Shown: piece after piece, positions 1 through 5,600 of the stretch
Numbering within the stretch: the first letter of the stretch is position 1
How the letters are laid out: each line of letters opens with the position of its first letter
Assembly (NCBI GenBank): GCA_036741235.1
Contig: DAINSQ010000211.1
Location: 1-7,234 of the forward strand
Reading direction: 5' to 3'
Source of the DNA: JABWBR01 sp036741235
GTDB lineage: Bacteria; Bacteroidota; Bacteroidia; Chitinophagales; Saprospiraceae
Length of the DNA: 7,234 nucleotides
Notes under the pieces: model-generated
Databases searched by the model: none
Told to the model about the DNA's origin: nothing
What the model saw: only the letters and a program-made list of their open reading frames with translations
Program-made: the position numbers and the translations under genes

Positions 1-230
1 CCCGGAATGCTCCGTAGCGATGGGTATAAAACACCATCGCTACGGAGCGCAACGAAAACCATGATAACGCAGATCATCCCCGCGCTCCCTATCGCAGGGT
101 TTCATACCCTGCGATAGGGAGCAGCCCCGGTTTACCCAGGAGCGCATGGCAGCTCCATAGCGTCGGGTTTTATACCCGACGGACCTTGAGGAACCCGACA
201 GCCCCGGTCAACCCGGCATGCTCCATAGCG
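1..230. repeat. Cluster of REP-like palindromic repeats
   Basis: There is no gene here. The stretch holds three hairpins and a half unit, with centres about 70 bp apart. Unit A has perfect 15-bp arms at 9-23 and 34-48. Unit B has perfect 17-bp arms at 84-100 and 106-122. Unit C keeps an 8-bp inner stem (161-168/174-181), but its outer right arm is lost. A solo left arm, GCTCCATAGCG, lies at 220-230. All arms begin GCTCC and have the pattern GCTCCnTAnCGnnGG. Two further pieces recur: CAGCCCCGGTYWACCC at 122-137 and 199-214, and CCCGGnATGCTCCRTAGCG at 1-19 and 212-230. The loops of B and C read TTYAT, while A carries the complementary loop, so A appears inverted. Similar palindromes are common between Bacteroidota genes, and in other bacteria REP elements are linked to Y1-type (TnpA_REP) transposases. 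No such gene is visible here. The cluster may continue past the left edge. Confidence 0.8.
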
Positions 231-251
231 CAGTCATGCCCTTGTCTAACA

Positions 252-785
252 CTACGGCGATTCCTCTCCATATGAAGTGTAGAACAGTTGGTTTATATTC
301 AAGATTGGCCACATTACTACAACAAACATATTATCATAGTCATCTGGATTTATGTCAATCTCATCGTCTTTGTGAATCAGAGAATCTATTATGGCATTAA
401 TGTTATCCGTATGCCCTACAATCAGCATATTGCCCTTGTTTGCTTTTAGTGATGTCATGAAAGATGCCCCTCCATCACTGTCTGGGTAGTCATAAATATG
501 GTATTGTTCGGCCTCATCGAAGCTGCCTGCAGCTGCCAAAGCCTCTACCAGGGGCGCCGCAGTTTGTTGAGAGCGGTTTGTGGTTGAAACCCAAACGTTT
601 TTGATGTTTTTGCCGATCAGCGAATCGCGCAATGTGGCGGCTCGGTTTTGCCCCTCCCCGGTTAGCATATCTCCCGATTTTTCAGCATGACGGACGATAT
701 AATACGCCGTCTTATTTTGAAATATCAAATACACCACCGCCATTAGTAGCGCAATGGATATCGCTATGAAATATCTTGTTTTCAT
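252..785 (-). CDS. Membrane-anchored histidine phosphatase family protein
   Basis: This 177-residue protein belongs to the histidine phosphatase superfamily (phosphoglycerate mutase/SixA-like). Such enzymes hydrolyse phosphate esters through a phosphohistidine intermediate. The nucleophile motif VRHAEK lies at residues 31-36 (His33). The family's second-arginine region, NRSQQTA, is at 70-76, and the second catalytic histidine is in VGHTDNI at 123-129 (His125). A TxxGxxxA element follows the first motif, as in SixA-like members. Residues 5-22 form one hydrophobic segment with no cleavage site, so the domain probably sits outside the inner membrane on an N-terminal anchor. The length fits a minimal single-domain member. 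The ATG at 785 places the anchor ahead of the domain and no Shine-Dalgarno sequence is seen. A hairpin at 812-842 separates it from the upstream gene, so it is probably transcribed alone. The substrate cannot be inferred; phosphohistidine proteins and small phosphoesters are both possible. Confidence 0.88.
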   Translation of the reverse strand: MKTRYFIAISIALLMAVVYLIFQNKTAYYIVRHAEKSGDMLTGEGQNRAATLRDSLIGKNIKNVWVSTTNRSQQTAAPLVEALAAAGSFDEAEQYHIYDYPDSDGGASFMTSLKANKGNMLIVGHTDNINAIIDSLIHKDDEIDINPDDYDNMFVVVMWPILNINQLFYTSYGEESP

Positions 786-811
786 GGCCTGTAATTTTTT
801 CGTCCTGAAAA

Positions 812-842
812 GGTGGCGATTGCGCCAAGCCCAATCGCCACC
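812..842 (-). terminator. Candidate intrinsic terminator after the 134-residue gene
   Basis: Perfect 11-bp GC-rich arms lie at 812-822 and 832-842 with a 9-nt loop. On the minus strand the stem is followed directly by TTTT, a short U-tract. It lies 30 bases past the stop of the gene ending at 873 and 26 bases before the start of the phosphatase gene. It could therefore end the upstream transcript, or act as a 5' leader hairpin for the phosphatase mRNA. Confidence 0.5.
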
Positions 843-872
843 CCGGGAACAAGATGAGTTATCAAACTTTTG

Positions 873-1277
873 TCATTTGATTTGCTTCCCTTCCACGTAC
901 TCTACATCAATTGAAGAAACAACCCCACTCAAGATACCGGAGGTGTATACGGCTACAACTTCCAACGGCAGTGGAGCCTCAATAATCGCAAATCCTTTGA
1001 CAAAAGGCTGATTGAGATTAAGGTGCTTGAAAATATCCTGGTTGTCAATTTCCATTGATTCCCATGGATGGAGTATTTCATCGTCGATCCAAGCCGAAAT
1101 GGGGCCGGCCTTCTCCCCTGGTTTGGCAACGGAGAACCTTTTACGATAATTTACATCCACCTTCTCATTAGGATTGTGGACATTAATGGCTGTCCAGTAT
1201 TTCCCTCTTGCCAAAATGCTTCCATCAGAATTGCCGCAGATGAACTTCACCGTGTACCTATAAAATGAATGTTTCAT
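873..1277 (-). CDS. Conserved-looking hypothetical protein, 134 residues
   Basis: The function is unknown. The protein has no signal peptide or membrane segment and should be soluble. Patches that look conserved are KFICG (11-15), YWTAINVHNP (27-36), PGEKAGPIS (53-61), MEIDNQDI (75-82) and KGFAIIEAP (94-102), the last followed by a valine-rich strand up to YT at 112. The alternation of short hydrophobic strands with polar turns suggests an all-beta fold. From memory, proteins with the same CG..DG and AINVHNP signatures occur as uncharacterised proteins in Proteobacteria and other phyla; I cannot confirm this here. The ATG at 1277 is chosen because it leads directly into the first strand, with no Shine-Dalgarno sequence. 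Upstream is a near-perfect sigma70-type promoter, unlike the other promoters in the window. That would fit horizontal acquisition but does not prove it. Confidence 0.75.
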   Translation of the reverse strand: MKHSFYRYTVKFICGNSDGSILARGKYWTAINVHNPNEKVDVNYRKRFSVAKPGEKAGPISAWIDDEILHPWESMEIDNQDIFKHLNLNQPFVKGFAIIEAPLPLEVVAVYTSGILSGVVSSIDVEYVEGKQIK

Positions 1278-1321
1278 GGCTCAAGTTTTTGAGGTTAATA
1301 AATAACTACTTTTCAGCTTTT

Positions 1322-1350
1322 ACTATATCTAATTTTCATTAAATTGTCAA
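1322..1350 (-). promoter_or_regulatory. Sigma70-like promoter (TTGACA-17-TATAGT)
   Basis: On the minus strand TTGACA (1345-1350) is followed by a 17-base spacer and TATAGT (1322-1327). This is 11 of 12 matches to the E. coli housekeeping consensus at the ideal spacing. Transcription would start near 1315 and give a leader of about 38 nt to the ATG at 1277. No Bacteroidota -33/-7 pair is apparent in the same region. Because the surroundings are AT-rich, part of the match may be chance. Confidence 0.45.
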
Positions 1351-1417
1351 TGACATATATCAGCGTAAAAACAGTCAGAAAGGAATACAAGCAATAAATC
1401 ATTTAAAAAAATAAAAA

Positions 1418-1452
1418 AAACCGTTGCACCGGCTCCCCCGATGCAACGGTTT
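1418..1452 (-). terminator. Strong intrinsic terminator of the 329-residue protein gene
   Basis: Arms at 1418-1428 and 1442-1452 are perfectly complementary over 11 bp. The stem extends inwards through one G-U pair and three GC pairs, leaving a 5-base loop. On the minus strand it runs straight into a long T-rich tract (complement of about 1404-1420). It lies 19 bases past the stop codon at 1472 and should insulate the gene at 873-1277 from readthrough. Confidence 0.88.
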
Positions 1453-1471
1453 CCACTGCCTCTTCCATACA

Positions 1472-2461
1472 TCAGTGGCGCTTCGTCTTCACCCTTGTAG
1501 TCGTCTTGCGGCCTTTTACCGTGCCGCCGTTGTTGGCCTTGGCCCGGCCCTGCGTAGTAGTGCGCGTGGCTTTCACATCGCGGTTTTTGCCGTGGTATTC
1601 TACCGTCGTTTTCGAGCGTTTGCCGCTCACCGTATTACCGCGCGTGCCGGTGTATTTCACGCCGGTGGTCGACTTGTTGACCGTCACGCCGCGGTCGGCG
1701 CGGTATTTGGTCACAGAAGCCGAATGCGTGCGGGTGACCGTCACCGAGGTGCGGCGCACGGGCGTGTATACGCGGTGCGCGCGCGTTACGCGGTGCACGC
1801 CCACCACATGGTAATGCACGTGATAGCGCGTAGTGCGGGGCCAGAATACGCGGTAGGGATGCGGGCGCCAGGGGCGCCACCAGGCGGGGTAGTAGCCCCA
1901 ATAAAAAGGCGATACCCATACGCGGTAGCGCGGCGCGTATACAAAGCGCACGCTGGGCCAGCCCCAAACATTCACAACAATGCGGACGCTTTCTTCCACC
2001 ATACGCGGCCCTTTGCCGTCGTCGGCGTCTTCCTCGTCGAAGGGTTCGACTATTACATTTTCACCGTAGATATCTTCGTCGCCGATAATTTGCAGGATAG
2101 CCGATTCGTCGCCGTCTTTTTCGATTTCGATGACGGCAATATCCTGGAATTCGTCTTTAGCCACAACGGCCTGTAGTACGATAGCGTGCGCGTCGCCGTC
2201 CTGGTTGTCGATCACGCGTACATAGTCAGTTTCACCGTCGCCGTTGAGGTCGAGGTTGTTGACGCTGTTGTCTTCTTTGTTGATCAAGTTTTCAAAGTCC
2301 TCGGGCGACTGTGCTTTCTTGAACAATTCCAGTGCGCCTTGCAAGCTGAAGTGGTCGCCGGGCAAGCCGGTAGAGTCAATCATTTCCTGGGCGTTCAAAG
2401 GCGCCAGTGCGAGTAAAAATAGCAGGGTGAATAGTGCTGAGGATTTTAACAAATTGGCCAT
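1472..2461 (-). CDS. Exported hypothetical protein with DxNGDG motif, W/Y/P-rich centre and basic tail
   Basis: The molecular function of this 329-residue protein is unknown. Residues 1-24/25 form a Sec signal peptide, with a hydrophobic core around 9-22 and likely cleavage after NA or NAQ. The mature front half (26-160) is strongly acidic. It contains DLNGDGETDYVRV at 71-83, which resembles the calcium-binding loops of dockerin and thrombospondin-3 type repeats and the DxNGDGxxD motif of Bacteroidota secreted proteins. A short segment at about 163-215 is very rich in W, Y, P and R. From about 215 to the end the protein is low-complexity, dominated by T, R, K, V and H, and highly basic. The two ends thus carry opposite charge. 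It probably acts in the periplasm or cell envelope. It has a candidate promoter upstream and a strong terminator after it, so it appears monocistronic. The basic GC-rich tail creates long open frames on the opposite strand, which are artefacts. Confidence 0.85.
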   Translation of the reverse strand: MANLLKSSALFTLLFLLALAPLNAQEMIDSTGLPGDHFSLQGALELFKKAQSPEDFENLINKEDNSVNNLDLNGDGETDYVRVIDNQDGDAHAIVLQAVVAKDEFQDIAVIEIEKDGDESAILQIIGDEDIYGENVIVEPFDEEDADDGKGPRMVEESVRIVVNVWGWPSVRFVYAPRYRVWVSPFYWGYYPAWWRPWRPHPYRVFWPRTTRYHVHYHVVGVHRVTRAHRVYTPVRRTSVTVTRTHSASVTKYRADRGVTVNKSTTGVKYTGTRGNTVSGKRSKTTVEYHGKNRDVKATRTTTQGRAKANNGGTVKGRKTTTRVKTKRH

Positions 2462-2848
2462 AACGTTATCGTTTTTTGAATTGGATAAACATGCTGCGAA
2501 AAGGTTTAATGTTAAAATTAAATTAATCCACCGGCTTAACGCAATAAAACAACGTATATTGGGGTATTAAGAGCGAGTTGTACAACCAAATTTTGGCATC
2601 TGTTACATTTTTAACAAAATAAGCTGCGGTTTCGACGTTTTTTTTCGTTATTACTGAAACTCTTTGCCAATCCTCAGGTTATACACTTTAAGAAAGAGAG
2701 ACAGCGACTATCTGACTTTCCCACAACACCTAAAGCGATAACTTGAAAAATGACAGCCACTTGCAAGTGAGTGGCCATGAGATGGTTTGAACGAAACTGA
2801 ACATACGACTGATACTAAACATTTTTTTCGACGTTAAATTTTACAGCA
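2462..2848. other. Non-coding, AT-rich divergent spacer
   Basis: No credible gene is visible in this 387-bp gap between the divergent genes at 2461 (minus) and 2849 (plus). It contains the candidate minus-strand promoter at 2587-2618, two copies of the 10-mer TTTCGACGTT (2630-2639 and 2826-2835) and a 12-bp palindrome, CACTTGCAAGTG, at 2758-2769. No convincing plus-strand -33/-7 pair was found for the 2849 gene. A TTTG at 2786-2789 has no matching -7 box at the expected distance. Confidence 0.6.
2587..2618 (-). promoter_or_regulatory. Bacteroidota-type promoter candidate for the exported protein gene
   Basis: On the minus strand TTTG (2615-2618) is followed by 20 bases and then AAAATTTG (2587-2594). 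The latter matches TAnnTTTG except in its first base. The 20-base spacing equals that of the gh3 and hup promoters in this window. Transcription would begin near 2580, giving a leader of about 120 nt before the ATG at 2461, which is long. A second promoter nearer the gene cannot be excluded. Confidence 0.42.
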
Positions 2849-3100
2849 ATGTCTGTCAAGAAATCTATCAATCCCATGATGTTCCCGGAAGATTACGAAG
2901 AATTCTGCGGGGAAGAGATGAAGCCTTTTGTAGCGCTTAAAGAAGAGGAGGAAAGGAAAGCCGCCGCTCTTTTAGCCCAGCAACAAGCCGCTGCCGAAAA
3001 GCTGTCGGCTACACAGGCTCAACAGGACCAAAAAGAAGTTGCCCGCAAGCGCTTTGCTTTCAGAAGCTGGCTCAACGGGCTCTTCAGCGCAAGTTTATAA
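2849..3100 (+). CDS. Small charged helical hypothetical protein, 83 residues
   Basis: I do not recognise a family. The N-terminus (1-27) is hydrophilic, with FPEDYEEFCGEEMKPF at 12-27. Residues 28-68 are almost entirely A, E, K, Q and R and should form one long helix, possibly a coiled coil. The C-terminus ends in FRSWLNGLF (71-79), an aromatic, potentially amphipathic stretch that could dock on membrane or protein. There is no signal peptide or transmembrane segment. The case for a real gene is a clean ATG, no overlapping better frame on either strand, and codon use resembling its neighbours. Against it are the low-complexity centre and the lack of a recognisable promoter or ribosome binding site. 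It converges on the LysE-type gene, so it is not part of that operon. Confidence 0.55.
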   Translation: MSVKKSINPMMFPEDYEEFCGEEMKPFVALKEEEERKAAALLAQQQAAAEKLSATQAQQDQKEVARKRFAFRSWLNGLFSASL

Positions 3101-3141
3101 CAAGCGTTTTGGAACTTCCCGATTGCACCGTGAAAAATCTT

Positions 3142-3184
3142 CAAGGGTGAAATATCCAAAACCATTTGGTATTGGCCTCCCTTG
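3142..3184. terminator. Possible bidirectional terminator between convergent genes
   Basis: Arms CAAGGG (3142-3147) and CCCTTG (3179-3184) enclose an inner 5-bp hairpin (3156-3160/3165-3169). On the plus strand the stem is followed by TATTTTTCTT. On the minus strand it is followed by AAGATTTTTC. The gene at 2849-3100 and the LysE-type gene ending at 3209 converge here, so a shared terminator would make sense. The outer stem is short and the enclosed region is 31 nt, so this call is weak. Confidence 0.35.
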
Positions 3185-3208
3185 TATTTTTCTTCTCAAA
3201 CGAACATC

Positions 3209-3841
3209 TTACCACCACATGGCTCTTGCTATCAATATGATACCGAGAGCCAACATTGCTATGCCCGATAGTCGGCGCATTTGCAGGATATGCGTGTTGT
3301 TGAGCCAGGGCTTAATCCGTTTGGCGAGCAGTATTTTAAGCAGATCGGTCAGGATGATAATTCCCATCACCCCGCTGAAGAAATAAGTAGTGTGCGAGGG
3401 TTTCTGTACGTAGCTTACGGATACGGTGCTGATCACCCCCAGCCAGAAAAAAGCGGCGAAGGGGTTAAGCGTATTGATAAAAAAGCCTTTTGCCCAAAGT
3501 TTAAAATAGGAAGAATTGGAAGTCGGAATAGCCCCTGCGCTGTGAATAAGCGGTGGGGGGCTCAACATGCTGTGGAGTCCAATGCCGATAAGCAGTATAC
3601 CGCCCAGGAAGCCTGCCCAGGCTTTGAAACCGTCCCAATGGATCAGTTTTAACACATAAGACACGCCGAAATAAAAGCTGAACACATATAGCAGATCGCT
3701 CATCCACACGCCCAGCCCGGCCATGGCGCCGGCGCGAAAGCCGCGTTCGATGCCGGTTTGCAAAAAAAGAAAAAGCACGGGCCCTATCAGCAAGCTCATG
3801 CTGAACCCGAGCAACATACCCTGCCATAGCGCATCACTCAC
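3209..3841 (-). CDS. LysE/RhtB-family transporter (amino-acid exporter type)
   Basis: This inner-membrane protein has about six hydrophobic segments and resembles the LysE/RhtB family, which exports amino acids and related small molecules. With the GTG at 3841 as start it has 210 residues, the usual family length. The family's GPV motif is at 20-22, followed by QTGIERGFRAG (28-38). A conserved acidic residue lies in SDLLY (48-52), and the mid-protein NPF motif is in FFINTLNPF (120-128). The GTG is preferred because it overlaps the gh3 TGA as GTGA, a classic coupled start, and gives the expected short N-terminus before the first helix. An upstream ATG at 3877 would lie inside gh3 and add a 12-residue hydrophilic extension unlike the family. 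The ATG at 3817 is another option and would leave 202 residues. The gene is the second in an operon with gh3. Its substrate is unknown, and the partner suggests an amino acid or an acyl-amino-acid conjugate. Confidence 0.85.
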   Translation of the reverse strand: MSDALWQGMLLGFSMSLLIGPVLFLFLQTGIERGFRAGAMAGLGVWMSDLLYVFSFYFGVSYVLKLIHWDGFKAWAGFLGGILLIGIGLHSMLSPPPLIHSAGAIPTSNSSYFKLWAKGFFINTLNPFAAFFWLGVISTVSVSYVQKPSHTTYFFSGVMGIIILTDLLKILLAKRIKPWLNNTHILQMRRLSGIAMLALGIILIARAMWW

Positions 3842-5376
3842 AAAGCAGCCTGTTGATCGGCTACAAAACGTATCCACTTTTCAAATTGAGCGGCGTTCAT
3901 CACGCGCGGCACCTTGCTTTGCCCGTTCATTTTGCCATGAATGCGCTGCCAATCGTAAAAGAAATGCGAAGGCACGGTAGTGATCTGCAGTTGATCAAGC
4001 ATTGCTGAGCGCTCTGCGCGGTAGTCGTCGTTGAGGGCCTTGAGTTTGTTGTCAAGCGCTGCTACAAGCGCTTTGTTGTCAGCGGGTTGATCAACGCCGA
4101 GATACCAGTGATGGGCAAAGTGGCTGCCCGACTTGACGCCCGACACCGTAAATTCGCGGATATTGATGCCCATTTCTTCTGATACTTCGCTCACTGCGTG
4201 GTTCATATTGTCTACCGAAAGATGCTCGCCGCACAGGCTCAGGAAGTGCTTGGTTCTGCCGGTGATAACAATTTCGCTGAGGTCTTTGTCGACAAAGCGC
4301 ACGGTATCGCCAATGAGGTAACGCCAGGCGCCGGCACAGGTAGTGAGCAGCAGCGCATAATCGACGCCTTCCTCCACCTCGTCGATGGTAAGCGTCTCGG
4401 CATTATTGCGAAGGCAGCCGTCGGCGTCGAAGTTGAGTTCGTTAAACGGCACAAATTCAAAGAAAAGCCCGTTGTTGAGTTGCAGGCGCATTGCGTGCGT
4501 TTCAGGGCGGGCCTGGAAAGCGACAAAGCCCTCGCTGGCCAGGTAAGAATCCTGGTAGATCAGCGGTTTTTCCAACAAGCGTTCAAAGCTGCGTCGGTAA
4601 GGTTCGAATGCCGTTCCGCCCGATACAAAAACGCTGAGGTTGGGCCACAATTCGTGGATGTTGTTTAGCTTGTAGCGGTCAATGATGCTCTCCAGTGTGA
4701 GCTGCACCCACGAAGGAATACCGCTAATTATGCTCACATCCCATTTGGGCGCATTGGCTACGATAGCCTTCGTACGCTCATCCCAGTTGGGAATTCGCGC
4801 AATTGCGGTGCCTGGTTTGTAAAAACGCCTGATCCAGATCGGCGGACGGCTCGCGTTGATACCGCTGAGGTCGCCGGCGTAACAATGGCCGAGGTTTTGC
4901 AGGGTGGCGCTGCCGCCGATCATCAGCCAATCTTTAATATATAGGTGTGCAGGTATATCGTATTTGGGCAGGCAGGAAAACATGCGCAGGGCGGCCTGTC
5001 GCATCGAGGCGGTCATATCGGGAGTGACGGGGATGTATTTGCTGGCGGCGCCTGCCGTACCTGAACTCAGCGCGAAGTGGCGTACGAAGCCTTTCCAAGC
5101 CACGTCGGGTTCGCCGGCGAGGCTGCGATGCCACCATTCGTCGAAGATCTTGTCGTAATCGTGCAGGGGGACTTCTTGTTGAAAGGCATAAAGCGGGTCG
5201 GGGTGCATCAACATCTGCGAAAAGCCGTACCGCTTTCCAAACGCCGTATACTCGGCTTTTTTCATCAAGCGCTGCAGCACATTTCTTTGTTGCGCTTCAG
5301 GAGACAAATAGGGGCGGTCAAGTTGTTGTACTAGTTTGACCCCGCCTTTTACCAGCGAACTTGCAACTGATGTCAT
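3838..5376 (-). CDS. GH3-family acyl-acid-amido synthetase
   Basis: This 512-residue protein belongs to the GH3 branch of the ANL adenylating superfamily. Plant members adenylate a carboxylic acid such as jasmonate or indole-acetate and transfer it to an amino acid. The role of bacterial members is largely unknown. ATP-binding motif 1 is SSGTAGAASKYIPVT at 104-118. Motif 2 is SYLASEG at 277-283 and motif 3 is YLIGDTVRF at 353-361. The hinge region GRTKHFLSLCGEHL is at 373-386. The C-terminal lysine loop HGKMNGQSKVPRV is at 480-492, with Lys488 a candidate catalytic lysine. All the core motifs are intact, so it should be active. There is no signal peptide, so it is cytoplasmic. The ATG at 5376 gives a typical family N-terminus and lies about 40 nt downstream of a good Bacteroidota promoter. 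The stop overlaps the start of the LysE-type gene by 4 bases, so the two are probably one coupled operon. The acyl and amine substrates cannot be read from sequence. Confidence 0.95.
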   Translation of the reverse strand: MTSVASSLVKGGVKLVQQLDRPYLSPEAQQRNVLQRLMKKAEYTAFGKRYGFSQMLMHPDPLYAFQQEVPLHDYDKIFDEWWHRSLAGEPDVAWKGFVRHFALSSGTAGAASKYIPVTPDMTASMRQAALRMFSCLPKYDIPAHLYIKDWLMIGGSATLQNLGHCYAGDLSGINASRPPIWIRRFYKPGTAIARIPNWDERTKAIVANAPKWDVSIISGIPSWVQLTLESIIDRYKLNNIHELWPNLSVFVSGGTAFEPYRRSFERLLEKPLIYQDSYLASEGFVAFQARPETHAMRLQLNNGLFFEFVPFNELNFDADGCLRNNAETLTIDEVEEGVDYALLLTTCAGAWRYLIGDTVRFVDKDLSEIVITGRTKHFLSLCGEHLSVDNMNHAVSEVSEEMGINIREFTVSGVKSGSHFAHHWYLGVDQPADNKALVAALDNKLKALNDDYRAERSAMLDQLQITTVPSHFFYDWQRIHGKMNGQSKVPRVMNAAQFEKWIRFVADQQAAL

Positions 5377-5418
5377 AGTATAATTTGGATTATTTTACGG
5401 CGCTTCGTTTAAGCCCCG

Positions 5419-5449
5419 CAAAGTTAGCGGCATTCCATTGTTTATTCAA
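5419..5449 (-). promoter_or_regulatory. Bacteroidota-type promoter of the gh3-lysE operon
   Basis: On the minus strand TTG (5447-5449) is followed by 20 bases and TAACTTTG (5419-5426), a full match to the Bacteroidota -7 consensus TAnnTTTG. Transcription would start near 5412, leaving a leader of about 36 nt to the gh3 ATG at 5376. There is no Shine-Dalgarno sequence in the leader. Confidence 0.72.
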
Positions 5450-5499
5450 CCTATTAACGTCTGTTTTCGACTAATTGCTGCCGTTCTCCGTCGGTTGTC

Positions 5500-5549
5500 G
5501 GTTTGTAGGTTGTTGGTATGTGGGTTGTAGGTTGTAGTTTTTTTTTGAA
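5500..5549 (-). repeat. G-free, C/A-rich tract with TTGTAGGTTGT direct repeats
   Basis: The plus strand has no C for 50 bases, so a minus-strand transcript has no G here while being rich in C and A. The 11-mer TTGTAGGTTGT occurs exactly twice, at 5503-5513 and 5525-5535, 22 bases apart. The tract starts about 52 nt past the stop of the lipoprotein gene, where no hairpin terminator is seen. C-rich, G-poor RNA is what the Rho factor prefers, so it may be a Rho-dependent terminator. It could equally be an inert simple repeat. Confidence 0.45.
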
Positions 5550-5600
5550 CTAAACCCTATCATTAAACCAACCCGAGGCGCTCCTCCCCCCCTTCCATCA

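Noticed and set aside
1..230. CRISPR array
   Set aside because: The units are palindromes with variable stems and irregular linkers rather than identical repeats separated by unique spacers of constant length, and no cas gene is present.
218..400. Plus-strand open frame of 60 codons at the edge of the palindrome cluster
   Set aside because: Its start lies in the solo repeat arm, and most of it is antisense to the end of the histidine phosphatase gene, with no recognisable protein feature.
1424..2176. Long plus-strand open frame of 250 codons antisense to the exported protein gene
   Set aside because: It is rich in R, A, H and V with no domain logic, and it arises because the opposite gene encodes GC-rich basic and threonine codons. 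The minus-strand frame has a signal peptide, a promoter candidate and a terminator.
2460..2469. 10-bp palindrome ATAACGTTAT spanning the start of the exported protein gene
   Set aside because: It is short and AT-rich, includes part of the start codon by coincidence, and has no second copy in the window.
2758..2769. Perfect 12-bp palindrome CACTTGCAAGTG upstream of the small gene
   Set aside because: It might be an operator, but it occurs once, is not tied to a recognisable promoter, and a single short palindrome in an AT-rich spacer is weak evidence.
3842..3877. ATG at 3877 as the start of the LysE-type gene
   Set aside because: It lies inside gh3 and would add a hydrophilic 12-residue extension. 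The GTG at 3841 overlapping the gh3 stop gives the usual family length and N-terminus.
4198..4668. Plus-strand open frame of 156 codons inside gh3
   Set aside because: It is antisense to the well-supported gh3 gene, shows no recognisable domain, and has no promoter or partner.
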